A stretch of DNA of 15,886 nucleotides. Origin: UBA7236 sp964638865. GTDB lineage: Bacteria > Bacteroidota > Bacteroidia > Chitinophagales > BACL12. Under the pieces are notes generated by a model. That model saw only the letters and a list, made by a program, of their open reading frames with translations. It was not told where the DNA came from and did no database searches. Shown piece by piece: positions 8,103-15,212 of the stretch. Where the stretch lies: positions 1-15,886 of the forward strand of contig CAZXBG010000099.1 in assembly GCA_964638865.1 (NCBI GenBank), given 5' to 3'. The position numbers were made by a program, and so were the translations under genes. The stretch's first letter is position 1; each line of letters begins with the position of its first letter.

Positions 8103-9179
8103 TTATGAAATTCGAATACGCGGATCAATTGCCGAATATAAAATATCTGCTAAAATACTAATTGCAACAAATATTACGGCAGTGTATAAAATAGCACCCA
8201 TGGCAACAGGATAATCAAAGGTTTTTAATGCATTTACCGTTTCGTATCCAATGCCATTGTAATTAAATATTGCTTCAATAAAAAATGCACCGGTTAACAA
8301 ACTCGCAAACCAACCTGAAACCGAAGTTACTACAGGATTTAAGGCGTTTTTTAATGCATGTTTAAAAAGAATGGTATTTTCATTTAATCCTTTAGCTCTT
8401 GCTGTGCGGATATAGTCATTGTGCATAACATCAATCATTGCACTTCTGGTTAATTGTGTAATAACTGCAATTGGACGTATACCCAATGCAAATGCCGGCA
8501 GTATGAGATTTTTAAGTTCCAAATATTTTTCGCCTGTGTATCCATCGGTTACATAAAGGTCGCCTGTCATATTTAAACCGGTAATGGATGCAAGTAAATA
8601 GGCAAATATTAACTGCAGTATTATCCCGACAAAAAAGGAAGGAAATGAAATTCCCAAAACACTCACAGCGGTGCAAACTTTGTCGAGCAACGAATTAGGT
8701 TTAATAGCGGCTGCAACTCCAAAAACAATACCCATTACTGTTGCAAATATCATTGCCGTTAATGCTAATACAAGGGTATTGGGAATGCGTTCAGACAATA
8801 TTTCGCTAACTCTCCGTTTACTTGTGTAAGAGCGACTGAGAAATGGTTTTTTAATTACAAAAGAAGTGGAACCTATGGATACTATTTTACCATATTCATA
8901 TTTATCCTTATTTAAAAAATATCTCGAATCCGGGTCTGCATTATTGTGAAAACTCAGTGGAGAAATATCGTTGAGATAAACAAGCAATTGTTTTCCTACA
9001 GGAAGGTCCAATCCCAACTCCTTCTTTATATTTTCAATCGTTTGTTTATCCGCTTTTTCTCCTGCTATCTGGCGCTCTGGATTGATGCGCGTTAGCTGAA
9101 ACAAAAAGAAAACTACTATCACCACACCGAGCAAAACAAATAATCCGTAAAGAAGACGTTTGAAAATAAATTTGATCAA
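8103..9179 (-). CDS. ABC transporter permease, OppB/DppB type, TTG start
   Basis: This 358-residue inner-membrane protein belongs to the binding-protein-dependent transport permeases for peptides or nickel. It starts MIKFIFKRLLYGLFVLLGVV, the usual first helix of DppB/OppB, then has a long periplasmic loop (about 35-125) and five further helices. The ATPase-contacting EAA loop is seen at residues 255-265 (DYIRTARAKGL). There is no ATG near this N-terminus: an in-frame TAA lies three codons upstream and the first codon is TTG (complement of 9177-9179), so I take TTG as the start. The next in-frame Met would remove the first helix and the loop. No partner permease, ATPase or binding protein is encoded in the window; Bacteroidota often scatter these subunits. 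The substrate is unknown, with oligopeptides the default guess. Confidence 0.9.
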   Translation of the reverse strand: MIKFIFKRLLYGLFVLLGVVIVVFFLFQLTRINPERQIAGEKADKQTIENIKKELGLDLPVGKQLLVYLNDISPLSFHNNADPDSRYFLNKDKYEYGKIVSIGSTSFVIKKPFLSRSYTSKRRVSEILSERIPNTLVLALTAMIFATVMGIVFGVAAAIKPNSLLDKVCTAVSVLGISFPSFFVGIILQLIFAYLLASITGLNMTGDLYVTDGYTGEKYLELKNLILPAFALGIRPIAVITQLTRSAMIDVMHNDYIRTARAKGLNENTILFKHALKNALNPVVTSVSGWFASLLTGAFFIEAIFNYNGIGYETVNALKTFDYPVAMGAILYTAVIFVAISILADILYSAIDPRIRIS

Positions 9180-9236
9180 TTGCTCTTATTGATTGGTTAA
9201 ATAATATTATCACTGCATTATAAAAAATATTTAATA

Positions 9237-10892
9237 TTATAACAATGCTCCCTCCACAACCTTTTTTCTGACAATTCCCTTTTCTATTGTCACAATTCCG
9301 GTATTTTCCTTCATAATCTTGTGTAAAACATCTTTATCACAAACAAAATAATTATAATTTAACCGTGAAGCTTTTTTCATCAATACCAGAATATCAGGCG
9401 ATCCTGAACTCACAACAAAATATTTTTGTCCGGTGGAATCCATTTTTTTCATCTCTGTTAAGATTAAATTCCAGATATCACCGGTCAGTTTATCCTGCGC
9501 CAGTTCATTTATTATTACCATATTGATAATAGAGGTATCGCTTAAAGTTATTGCCGTAACATCCTCCCCAATACTATCCTGTAAAAAGAATTCATTATAC
9601 GGTTCTTTGGAGTTAATAATTTTAGGAACAACATTTTCACCAACCATAAACATTTCGTCTGAAACAGGCTTTAATTCCACTGCAGCTCTGTCTTTAAAAT
9701 GTGCTGCTTTTATTTCATCAAATGTAGGAAGATCGCGCCAGCTCCATTTATCGATAACAGTTCCGTTTTGTAAAAGAACGATGTTTGGATTTGTTCTGCC
9801 TATGGTCAAACATACTTTTCCATCACCGGTATAAAAGGGGAATGCCATTTGGCGTTCGTGGCGGAACATTTCAATAGCATCTCTGCTTTCTGCTACTAAT
9901 GCAAAAGTGAACAATCCTTCCTTTTCTGCACTTTGTTGCAAAGTATTAATTTTTTCCCAGCCTTCCTCACTTGTTTTATCAAAATGTGCTGACACCACCA
10001 TTATGGAAAAATCAGGATTGTTCAGGATCTGATCTGTAATATAATTGTCATTCTCATCAGAAACAGCAAAATCAATGATCTTTGGACGGAATCCTTTCTT
10101 TTTAAGTTTAGTATATGAAGTATCTAATTTCCAATTTTCTTTATCGGTAGAATATTTTGTCAACTCCGCCATCTTACTTTTATCGCTGAGTTCGGTATTT
10201 AAAAATTTCAACTTTATTTTTTCTGCTGTTTTAACATTGGAATAATTGTAATTCATTTCTACAATATCCTTTTCTGCATCGGGAGGAATAACCATTAATT
10301 CGGGAATATTATTTCCAACTGCATATGGTCGCCAATCAAAAAATACATCGTGTTTTAATACATGCGAATTAATCCACCAGGCAAATCCAGTAACCAAAAC
10401 AAAAATTAAAAAAGAGGGAACAGGTTTTAATATTGGTTTAATATTTTTTCGCAGAATGAAAATAATAATGATCAAAAAGATCAAAACCAGATCTTTATAA
10501 AATGATTCCCATGGCGTTAGTGGGATAAAATCACCAAAACAGCCACAATCAGTTACAGACCCTGTAATTGCCGAATATCCGGTAAGCCAGGTAAAAAAAA
10601 CAATGAGTAATAATAACAACCAGGCTGTAATATTTTTCCATATTCCCAATAATAATGCAATACCTAAAGCTACCTCCAGCGTAGTTAAAAAAACTGCCTG
10701 TAAATTAATGGTATCCAAAACCCAATCTGCCTGAAATAAAAAAGAGGTCCATGACCAACGATCAGCAAAGACATCGTAATATTCTTCCAGTTTAATTCCA
10801 AATCCAACCGGATCATTCGCTTTTACCAGACCGGAAAAAATAAATAAACCGCCGACAAATATCCGGCAAAACCACAAAACACTATTTTTCAT
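9237..10892 (-). CDS. BT_3928-like DoxX/MauE membrane protein with C-terminal thioredoxin-like region
   Basis: The 551-residue protein begins with a DoxX/MauE-type unit: MKNSVLWFCRIFVGGLFIFSG, FSGLVKANDP, and four helices up to about residue 148, with a cysteine pair at Cys116/Cys118 (DCGCFGDF) in the loop before helix 4, as in MauE-like redox proteins. A fifth helix (about 160-175) leads to a large extracytoplasmic domain. Residues about 294-383 look like a thioredoxin fold (FSIMVVSAHFD, FALVAES, PNIVLLQNGTVIDKW) but lack the CxxC pair. Residues 452-545 repeat the same pattern. The family is the one called BT_3928 in Bacteroides; its biochemical role is not established, and a part in periplasmic thiol chemistry is my inference from MauE/DoxX. 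Its start overlaps the DUF1599 gene by 11 bases, so the two are co-translated. Confidence 0.87.
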   Translation of the reverse strand: MKNSVLWFCRIFVGGLFIFSGLVKANDPVGFGIKLEEYYDVFADRWSWTSFLFQADWVLDTINLQAVFLTTLEVALGIALLLGIWKNITAWLLLLLIVFFTWLTGYSAITGSVTDCGCFGDFIPLTPWESFYKDLVLIFLIIIIFILRKNIKPILKPVPSFLIFVLVTGFAWWINSHVLKHDVFFDWRPYAVGNNIPELMVIPPDAEKDIVEMNYNYSNVKTAEKIKLKFLNTELSDKSKMAELTKYSTDKENWKLDTSYTKLKKKGFRPKIIDFAVSDENDNYITDQILNNPDFSIMVVSAHFDKTSEEGWEKINTLQQSAEKEGLFTFALVAESRDAIEMFRHERQMAFPFYTGDGKVCLTIGRTNPNIVLLQNGTVIDKWSWRDLPTFDEIKAAHFKDRAAVELKPVSDEMFMVGENVVPKIINSKEPYNEFFLQDSIGEDVTAITLSDTSIINMVIINELAQDKLTGDIWNLILTEMKKMDSTGQKYFVVSSGSPDILVLMKKASRLNYNYFVCDKDVLHKIMKENTGIVTIEKGIVRKKVVEGALL

Positions 10893-11439
10893 TTTCCTTG
10901 AGTTTTATTAATGCAAAAATGGAATAGTTTATCATATCCATATAATGAGAGGCAACTCCTTCAGAGATCAAAGTTTTGCCATCATTTTCTTCTATTTGTT
11001 TCACGCGTAAAATTTTCATCAGAATAAGATCCGTAAACGAAGGTATACGCATATCGCGCCAGGCTTCACCATAATCATGATTTTTATCCTCCATGAGTGA
11101 CTTTACCGTATTGATCTGTTCATTGTATAACTCTAATGCCCTGTCTGCATCCAATTGAATTGGATCATTCTCGTTACGTTGCAATTGTATCAATGCAATG
11201 GCTGCATAATTAATAATTCCTCTGAATTCATCTTCAATCCCCTCATTTACTTTATGTGTCCCTGCCTGCTCAATGGTTCGGATGCGTTGTGCTTTGATAA
11301 ATATCTGATCAGTGAGCGACTGAGGCCTTAAAATGCGCCACGAAGTGCCATAATCCTTTATTTTTTTTATGAAAATGTTTCGGCAACCTTCCACTGCCCC
11401 GTCATATTGTATATTTGTTTTCGACACTGCTGTATTCAT
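10882..11439 (-). CDS. DUF1599 protein with two tandem DUF1599 repeats
   Basis: The protein (185 residues) is soluble and helical, and consists of two copies of one domain. Copy A (about 19-87) contains KIKDYGTSWRILRPQSLTD; copy B (about 111-182) contains KNHDYGEAWRDMRIPSFTD. Shared residues include DYG..WR..R..S.TD, a K..R...IE helix, EG at the loop, and a final INY...ALI.L helix. DUF1599 has been linked, as I recall, to nucleotide-modification-associated domains; catalysis has not been shown to my knowledge. In Bacteroidota the gene is commonly next to folP and the BT_3928-like gene, as here. It overlaps the downstream BT_3928-like gene by 11 bases and is divergent from folP with only 17 bases between start codons, so its promoter must lie at least partly inside folP. 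Confidence 0.9.
   Translation of the reverse strand: MNTAVSKTNIQYDGAVEGCRNIFIKKIKDYGTSWRILRPQSLTDQIFIKAQRIRTIEQAGTHKVNEGIEDEFRGIINYAAIALIQLQRNENDPIQLDADRALELYNEQINTVKSLMEDKNHDYGEAWRDMRIPSFTDLILMKILRVKQIEENDGKTLISEGVASHYMDMINYSIFALIKLKENEK
11410..11417 (+). promoter_or_regulatory. Candidate -7 element for folP, inside the DUF1599 gene
   Basis: TATATTTG matches the Bacteroidota -7 consensus TAnnTTTG exactly and ends 39 bases before the folP ATG, which would give a leader of roughly 30 bases. A convincing -33 TTTG at the usual spacing is not present. The site lies within the 5' coding part of the divergent DUF1599 gene. Confidence 0.33.
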
Positions 11440-11456
11440 TATCGGTGTAAAATTAT

Positions 11457-12311
11457 ATGGACAAAACTACTTATTTCTACCCGAACAAAACATTGCGGCT
11501 TGGTGATAGTTTGCTCGATTTATCCACACCTGCCGTGATGGGTATTTTAAACGTTACTCCCGATTCGTTTTTCGACGGGGGGAACTTTTCCAATATAGAT
11601 GCAGCATTAAGGCATACGGAGTTATTAATTTCGGAGGGGGCTGATATTATAGATATAGGGGGGATGAGCACTAAACCGGGCGCAATACCCATATCACCGG
11701 AGGAGGAGCTTTTGCGTGTTATTCCTGTTATAGAGGCAATCAGAAAAAAATTTGAAAATATTCCGATCTCAATCGATACCGTTTATGGAAAAGTAGCGCA
11801 GGAATCATTAAACGCAGGTGCAAATATGATAAATGATGTTTCGGCTGGAAATATGGACCCCGAAATACTGGCCGTTGCTTCCAATGGTAAAGTGCCATAT
11901 GTACTGATGCACATGCAAGGCACTCCTGAAACAATGCAGGTTGAACCTCAATATACCAATGTAACCAAAGAGGTATTTGATTTTTTTATCGCAAAAGTGC
12001 AAACCTTGAATGCCCGTGGCATTAATGATATCATTATTGATCCGGGATTTGGTTTTGGTAAAACAACCGAACACAATTATTTACTCGCAAAAAATTTGGA
12101 TGTTTTAAAACAAACCGGTTTACCAATTATGGTAGGCATTTCGAGAAAAAGTATGGTTTGCAAGGTATTAAAAGTAAATCCTGAAAAAGCATTGAACGGA
12201 AGTACTGCTTTACACGCCATTTTATTGCTGAAGGGTGCTGATATTTTAAGGGTGCATGATGTAAAGGAAGCAAAGGAGGTGATCAAAATTGTATCACAAC
12301 TTGCACTATAA
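11457..12311 (+). CDS. folP: Dihydropteroate synthase
   Basis: This 284-residue cytoplasmic TIM-barrel enzyme joins 6-hydroxymethyl-dihydropterin pyrophosphate to p-aminobenzoate, the sulfonamide-targeted step of folate synthesis. All family motifs are present: MGILNVTPDSFFDGG (28-42), GADIIDIGGMSTKPGA (61-76), SIDT with Asp107, MINDVSAG (124-131), LMHMQGTP (150-157), IIDPGFGFGKT (193-203), VGISRKS (226-232) and LRVHDV (264-269). The variant STKPG replaces the STRPG of enterobacterial enzymes. Length is normal. The ATG at 11457 is the only in-frame start before Met28, and the upstream sequence shows no Shine-Dalgarno. It is divergent from DUF1599 and followed after 108 bases by cdaA on the same strand, a gene order I associate with Bacteroidota. 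Confidence 0.97.
   Translation: MDKTTYFYPNKTLRLGDSLLDLSTPAVMGILNVTPDSFFDGGNFSNIDAALRHTELLISEGADIIDIGGMSTKPGAIPISPEEELLRVIPVIEAIRKKFENIPISIDTVYGKVAQESLNAGANMINDVSAGNMDPEILAVASNGKVPYVLMHMQGTPETMQVEPQYTNVTKEVFDFFIAKVQTLNARGINDIIIDPGFGFGKTTEHNYLLAKNLDVLKQTGLPIMVGISRKSMVCKVLKVNPEKALNGSTALHAILLLKGADILRVHDVKEAKEVIKIVSQLAL
11462..11490 (-). promoter_or_regulatory. Candidate promoter for DUF1599, inside folP
   Basis: On the minus strand TTTTG (complement of 11486-11490) is followed after 16 bases by TAGTTTTG (complement of 11462-11469), an exact TAnnTTTG match, 22 bases upstream of the DUF1599 ATG. The spacing is shorter than the usual 19-21 bases. The whole element lies in the first codons of folP. 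Confidence 0.35.
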
Positions 12312-12368
12312 TTTAAAACAATTTCAACTTTAAAAATGTTTGGAGAGAAATTAGGTATTCAATAAATG

Positions 12369-12400
12369 TTGCAATATTAATAACCTGTTGTTTATCTTAG
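12369..12400 (+). promoter_or_regulatory. Candidate promoter for cdaA
   Basis: TTG at 12369-12371 is followed after 21 bases by TATCTTAG at 12393-12400, one mismatch from the Bacteroidota -7 consensus TAnnTTTG at a plausible spacing. Transcription would start near 12406, about 15 bases before the cdaA ATG. The 108-base folP-cdaA spacer otherwise shows no hairpin, so read-through from folP is also possible. Confidence 0.42.
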
Positions 12401-12419
12401 CCAATAGTTAATAAATAAA

Positions 12420-13229
12420 ATGCTGTTACAAATTCAAATTGGTTTTCTGGAGGTCACTTTTATCGATATTATCGATATATTGTTAGTTGCATTTATTTTA
12501 TTTCAGTTATACAGACTGGTTAAAGGAAGTTTAGCCTTTACCATTTTCATCGGATTAATTGTTATATATGTATTGAGTCTGATTACAGAAGCAATGGAAT
12601 TGCGATTGATGAGTGAAATTTTAGGTGCTTTTATTAATGTAGGTGTAATTGCTCTCTTAATCGTTTTCCAACCTGAAATAAGGCGGTTTCTTTTATATGT
12701 TGGCAGAAGCAGCGATTTCAGAAAAGTGAAATTCTGGCAATCAATGAGCGTAAAAAGAATACGGGCCGGCGAATACAACCACAGGGAAGTAAATGAATTA
12801 ACGGAAGCTATCCTGAACCTCAGTATCCTGAAAACAGGAGCCTTGATCGTAATTCCACAAACCTCGCACCTGCGGTTTTATCAAAATACCGGAATTCCGA
12901 TAAATGCCATGATAACCAAAGATATTATTGAAAGTATTTTTTATAAGAATAGCCCTTTGCACGATGGCGCTTTAATAATTGCTGATCATAAAATTGCTTC
13001 CGCAAAATGTGTTTTGCCGCTGTCGGACAATCCCGATCTTCCCCCAAAATTCGGACTGCGACATAGAAGCGGATTAGGCATTACAGAACAAAGTGATGCA
13101 ACATGCATAATTGTTTCCGAAGCAACCGGTGAAATAAGTTATGCCCGGGAAGGAAAATTATATCAGGATATTAAAAAAGAGGAATTGCGAAAATTAATTA
13201 CACGATCACTTTTTCATAGCATCAACTGA
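12420..13229 (+). CDS. cdaA: Membrane diadenylate cyclase (c-di-AMP synthase)
   Basis: This 269-residue protein converts two ATP to cyclic di-AMP, the second messenger that controls osmotic and cell-wall homeostasis. Residues 14-33, 37-57 and 65-83 are three membrane helices, the normal CdaA anchor. The DisA_N catalytic domain covers about 100-265, with the metal/ATP motif DGALII at 182-187 and the RHR motif at 214-216 in FGLRHRSGLGITE. The fourth position is Ser217 where most CdaA proteins have Ala (RHRA). Length and topology fit CdaA (DacA) rather than DisA or CdaS. No CdaR or GlmM gene is adjacent, unlike in Firmicutes; in Bacteroidota the folP neighbourhood is usual as I recall. Its last 24 bases overlap the convergent TPR lipoprotein gene. 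Confidence 0.95.
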   Translation: MLLQIQIGFLEVTFIDIIDILLVAFILFQLYRLVKGSLAFTIFIGLIVIYVLSLITEAMELRLMSEILGAFINVGVIALLIVFQPEIRRFLLYVGRSSDFRKVKFWQSMSVKRIRAGEYNHREVNELTEAILNLSILKTGALIVIPQTSHLRFYQNTGIPINAMITKDIIESIFYKNSPLHDGALIIADHKIASAKCVLPLSDNPDLPPKFGLRHRSGLGITEQSDATCIIVSEATGEISYAREGKLYQDIKKEELRKLITRSLFHSIN

Positions 13230-13784
13230 ATCTGCTGCTTCCAGCAAGGAATCGAGATCTATGCCATTTTTTTCCATTATAGCATCAAGTAAAGCTTCAT
13301 CATCACCGGCATATTCCATTTGCAGATCAATATTTGTTGCATAAGGGCTTTCGGGATATTTATCCTTTAATTGTTGGAGATACTGAATGCTTTTATCAAT
13401 ATTATTTAAATTCTCCTCACTTACACGCGCTGCAGTAACAAGTGCCTGAGGTGCATAATCCGATTCCGGATATCGCTCTGCCAACATTTCTAATGCTTCA
13501 AGTTCTTTATCATAAAAAGGAATAAAATGAAAAAGCATAGCCGATTTAAAAATAAATTGCGGAGCTAAAGAATCCTCAGGATAGTTATTTGCAAATTCCA
13601 TATACTCCTGAACCAGATCCTCGGCCATTACACGTTGTTTTACTGAAAGCACTTCATTTGTGCGTAAAACACTGTCCATTTCAACAGATGCCGCATAAAT
13701 TTCCTTCAATTCATTTTCTCTTTTATTGCAGGAAACTAATACGAATATAGAAACCAATGTTACAACTCCAAATAATTTATTCAT
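13206..13784 (-). CDS. TPR lipoprotein (BamD/YfiO-like repeats)
   Basis: The 192-residue protein has a lipoprotein signal peptide ending at Cys19 (FVLVSC), so it is probably anchored to the inner or outer membrane facing the periplasm. The mature part is helical with tetratricopeptide-like repeats from about residue 45 to 160, including the repeated caps NNYPEDSLAPQ, ERYPESDYAPQ and DKYPESPYATN. This pattern is like BamD/YfiO and YbgF-type periplasmic scaffolds, but at 192 residues it is shorter than BamD (about 240-280), so I do not assign it to the BAM complex. The C-terminal 30 residues are acidic (DDEALLDAIMEKNGIDLDSLLEAAD). It is divergent from the metalloprotease gene over 37 bases and convergent with cdaA, overlapping it by 24 bases. 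Partners are unknown. Confidence 0.84.
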   Translation of the reverse strand: MNKLFGVVTLVSIFVLVSCNKRENELKEIYAASVEMDSVLRTNEVLSVKQRVMAEDLVQEYMEFANNYPEDSLAPQFIFKSAMLFHFIPFYDKELEALEMLAERYPESDYAPQALVTAARVSEENLNNIDKSIQYLQQLKDKYPESPYATNIDLQMEYAGDDEALLDAIMEKNGIDLDSLLEAADSVDAMKK

Positions 13785-13821
13785 GATATTTCTTGTATTT
13801 TAGTGGCTGCACTGCGCAAAC

Positions 13822-15156
13822 ATGGCACAAAATTACGTAAATATTAATCCGGTGAAACTACTTAAGTTACTTATCCCAATTTTTCTGTTGAATTCCTGTG
13901 CTAATATTATTGTAAAATACGCAGGAAACTCCGACCTTGTTAAAGAAGAAATACCTTATAAAGACCCCGAGTTTAAAAAGGTGACCAATTATATTCCGGA
14001 TCCGGGACATCCACAGGCTTCACAAATTCGTTATGTAAGAATTAATTTCCACATCATGCAAAGAAGTGATGGAACAGGAAATTTTGATGAAACTGCAGGA
14101 AGGAAATTCTGTCGCGACATGGTTGATCAAAGCAATTTCCGATGGTCTAATAATCTTAAAATGAATTTACCGATAGGAAATCTGACAGAAGTTTTACCGA
14201 TCGGAATTCGCGTTGTTTTAGAAAAAGATGCCGAAACAGGCCAAGACGCAATATATTTTCATAAAAATGATTCTCTGTGTTTTTGGAACCGAAGCCTGAA
14301 AAAGGGTTATGCCTCCCTTAGCGACCAGACTGTTTTAAAAAAATATGGAATCGGAAACGACTCCGTTATTAATATCTTTTTAATGGAACATGTTCCTGAT
14401 AGTGTAGATTCGCCAACCTACGGAGGTGGAACCTTATCCGGAATTTCTTTTGGTGGAAGCATTAAATTATTCAGCATGCACCTTCAGTCAACTATGGTAA
14501 AATACAGGGATGACGGAACCCCATTTACCCATGATGCCTACTTTCTTTCCAAATTAATGAACCATGAGCTCGGACACAGTTTCGGACTAAACCATACCTG
14601 GAACTGGGATGATGGTTGCGATGATACTCCAAAAAATCCAGGCTGTTGGAGCGAAACCGGCAAAGCGCCCTGTGATGGAGTGATTAGTAATAATATGATG
14701 GATTATAACTGGAGTCAGCAGGCTGTTAGTCCATCTCAGATCGGAAAAATTGAATATCATTTTGCAAAAGAATCAGATGGTGCAAGAAAATTTGCAATAC
14801 CTTATTGGTGTGAATACCATTCTTTTGATAGAGTAGTTATTACAAAAAATCAAAATATTGTATGGAATGGAATAAAAGATCTTTGGGGGGATATTGAGAT
14901 AAGAAATGGAGCAACATTAACTATTAAAAGTATAGTTTCCTTGCCCGAACAGGCTAAAATAATTGTAAAACCGGGTGGGAAATTAATTATTGACGGAGGA
15001 AAGATAACTAATCGCTGTGGCGACAAATGGGATGGCATAGAGATTTGGCGCAATAGAAAAACGGAGGAAATTGGCGTGGTTGTGATCGCTAATAAGGGTG
15101 TTATTGAACAGGTAGTGCATTTTGAAATAATGGAGGTTGAAGAAATTAAACAATAA
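13822..15156 (+). CDS. Metzincin-type zinc metalloprotease lipoprotein
   Basis: The protein (444 residues) has an N-terminal hydrophobic segment ending in FLLNSC, a plausible lipobox with Cys26. The zinc-binding motif HELGHSFGLNH spans residues 248-258 (His248, Glu249, His252, His258) with the metzincin glycine at 255. A Met-turn candidate follows at NNMMDY (Met293, Tyr295). The segment between them, DDGCDDTPKNPGCW, resembles the Cys/DTP region after the zinc site of pappalysin-like (M43) proteases, so I think it is an M43-related enzyme, though this subfamily is tentative. From about 336 the chain turns into short beta repeats (IEIRNGATLTI, IIVKPGGKLIIDGGKITN, WDGIEIWRN) resembling the opening coils of a right-handed beta-helix, but the protein ends after only about three coils. 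No T9SS sorting domain is present. The substrate is unknown. Confidence 0.88.
   Translation: MAQNYVNINPVKLLKLLIPIFLLNSCANIIVKYAGNSDLVKEEIPYKDPEFKKVTNYIPDPGHPQASQIRYVRINFHIMQRSDGTGNFDETAGRKFCRDMVDQSNFRWSNNLKMNLPIGNLTEVLPIGIRVVLEKDAETGQDAIYFHKNDSLCFWNRSLKKGYASLSDQTVLKKYGIGNDSVINIFLMEHVPDSVDSPTYGGGTLSGISFGGSIKLFSMHLQSTMVKYRDDGTPFTHDAYFLSKLMNHELGHSFGLNHTWNWDDGCDDTPKNPGCWSETGKAPCDGVISNNMMDYNWSQQAVSPSQIGKIEYHFAKESDGARKFAIPYWCEYHSFDRVVITKNQNIVWNGIKDLWGDIEIRNGATLTIKSIVSLPEQAKIIVKPGGKLIIDGGKITNRCGDKWDGIEIWRNRKTEEIGVVVIANKGVIEQVVHFEIMEVEEIKQ
13828..13835 (-). promoter_or_regulatory. Candidate -7 element for the TPR lipoprotein gene
   Basis: Read on the minus strand this is TAATTTTG, an exact TAnnTTTG match, with TTTC 18 bases further upstream as a poor -33. 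It lies 43 bases before the lipoprotein ATG and inside the first codons of the divergent metalloprotease gene, since the spacer between the two start codons is only 37 bases. Confidence 0.3.
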
Positions 15157-15212
15157 TTGTATGTTGATTCTGACGATTTTTTAATACCATACTTAAATGA
15201 AAATATAATAAT

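Noticed and set aside
8102..8128. Nine-residue N-terminal extension of shikimate kinase
   Set aside because: The extension overlaps the end of the permease gene in another frame, and the internal ATG gives the standard AroK N-terminus one base after the permease stop.
9433..9834. Open frame of 133 codons on the plus strand
   Set aside because: It is antisense to the BT_3928-like gene, whose protein is clearly structured; the plus reading has Ser/Phe/Ile-rich composition typical of a shadow frame.
12312..12419. Riboswitch or leader RNA upstream of cdaA
   Set aside because: The 108-base spacer is AT-rich with no paired stems or conserved ydaO-like motifs that I can see; a promoter-like element explains it better.
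15157..15212. Frameshifted continuation of the metalloprotease beta-helix tail
   Set aside because: None of the three plus frames in this short AT-rich spacer continues the beta-repeat pattern, and the next gene starts with its own membrane helix.
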